Shown: positions 63,531 to 64,000 of the stretch, in pieces
Layout of the letters: each line of letters starts with the position of its first letter
Numbering within the stretch: the first letter of the stretch is position 1
NCBI GenBank assembly: GCA_963850525.1
Contig: CAWKLQ010000012.1
Span: forward strand, 434,001-498,000
Direction: 5' to 3'
Origin: JAEMQF01 sp963850525
GTDB lineage: Bacteria > Pseudomonadota > Gammaproteobacteria > Burkholderiales > Burkholderiaceae_C
Length of the DNA: 64,000 nucleotides
Made by a program: the position numbers and the translations under genes
Notes under the pieces: model-generated
What the model was told of the DNA's origin: nothing
The model's database searches: none
What the model saw: only the letters and a program-made list of their open reading frames with translations

Positions 63531-64000
63531 ATGGTCACCCAAGCCCTGCAATTCGCCAGCAGCGACGACAGCGAAGAGCTCGCCCGCGCCGAGCTGTACG
63601 GTTTGCTTGCGCGCCTTTGGCTGGCGCCGCCCGACGCCGAACTGCTTGCGCAATTCGAAGTCGCGGTGACGCAGGCGCCGCAGCCGGGGGCGTTTCTGGA
63701 AGCGCCGTGGCAGGCGCTCGTCGGCGCGATGCGCGCGGCGACGCCGGCCAGCGCCGCCGAAGAATTCGACGCGCTGTTCCTCGGCGTGGGCAAACCCGAA
63801 GTATTCGCTTTCGGCTCGTTTTACCTGACGGGCTTTCTCAATGAGAAGCCGCTCGCGCAGTTGCGCACCGACCTGGCGGCGCTCGGCCTTGCGGCGGATG
63901 AACAGAGCAACCAGACCGAGGACCACGTCGCCTCGCTGTTCGAGGTGATGCGCTACCTGATCGCCGGCGACGACGTCGCGGTGTGCAACCTGGAACAGCA
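63531..64000 (+). CDS. TorD-family molecular chaperone, 3' truncated by window end
   Basis: At least 156 residues are visible and the frame is open at the edge. EELARAELYGLLARLWLAPPDAELL opens the TorD/DmsD fold, and FGSFYLTGFLNEKPLAQLRTDLAALGL with EDHVASLFEVMRYLIAG continues it. These chaperones guard Tat-exported molybdoenzymes during cofactor insertion. The DUF3305-DUF3306-ferredoxin context predicts a formate dehydrogenase alpha subunit just beyond the window. Confidence 0.85.
   Translation, partial: MVTQALQFASSDDSEELARAELYGLLARLWLAPPDAELLAQFEVAVTQAPQPGAFLEAPWQALVGAMRAATPASAAEEFDALFLGVGKPEVFAFGSFYLTGFLNEKPLAQLRTDLAALGLAADEQSNQTEDHVASLFEVMRYLIAGDDVAVCNLEQ

Noticed and set aside
61080..63926. 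Open frame of 948 codons on the minus strand
   Set aside because: It is antisense to the polyferredoxin and TorD-like genes, Arg/Ala/His-rich and without domain signatures.

Overview
The window is a GC-rich, densely coding bacterial chromosome segment with no rRNA or tRNA gene that I could see. The gene repertoire points to a Burkholderiales betaproteobacterium of the Comamonadaceae/Rubrivivax type. Supporting signs are the metG/apbC neighbourhood, a DUF3305-DUF3306-ferredoxin-TorD formate dehydrogenase maturation cluster, the GTCATCCCGGCG palindromic repeats, and a CCCCCC/GGGGGG intergenic element typical of that group. The metabolic theme is anaerobic or microaerobic respiration, including extracellular electron transfer.

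Layout. 1-5016 is a regulatory block: an OmpR-type response regulator with a PAS histidine kinase (cut by the window edge), an alpha/beta hydrolase-like protein, a NarL-type response regulator with a NarX/UhpB-type kinase, and a divergent CRP/FNR regulator. 5017-5458 is non-coding, with a hairpin-rich stretch, a Rho-independent terminator and a perfect FNR box. 5459-16660 is one tightly packed unit on the + strand: monohaem cytochrome c, NapC/CymA-type tetrahaem quinol dehydrogenase, OmcA/MtrC-type decahaem lipoprotein with a collagen-like stalk, MtrA, MtrB, RquA (rhodoquinone synthesis) and FrdABCD. Read together it is a complete route from the quinone pool to two acceptors: extracellular metal, humic substance or electrode through MtrCAB, and periplasm-independent fumarate through Frd using rhodoquinol.

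16708-25372 holds a very large SNF2-family helicase, a Baeyer-Villiger-type flavin monooxygenase, a DUF1993 protein and a two-gene ATPase + TOPRIM-like module resembling anti-phage OLD/Gabija-type systems. A group II intron (25551-27633) sits 2 nt before the start codon of an RsmH/MraW paralogue. 28794-47171 is mixed metabolism: iron-containing ADH, HDOD protein, a kinase-fold/enolase-paralogue pair with altered enolase active-site residues, a ParDE-like toxin-antitoxin pair, a PLP enzyme, a HAD dehalogenase, a nucleotidyltransferase, an orphan molybdopterin hydroxylase subunit, ArgC type 2, a LysR regulator, a frameshifted B12-binding radical SAM gene, a DUF805 protein and the TIGR04283/TIGR04282 glycosyltransferase pair.

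47270-52099 encodes a YnjBCD-type ABC importer with an overlapping APH-fold kinase. 52126-58225 on the minus strand runs metG, sulP, arsC, an AqpS-like aquaporin and a nucleoside hydrolase. VapBC separates metG from apbC. The window closes (60278-64000) in the accessory genes of a formate dehydrogenase operon, which fits a formate-to-quinone-to-terminal-acceptor respiratory scheme.
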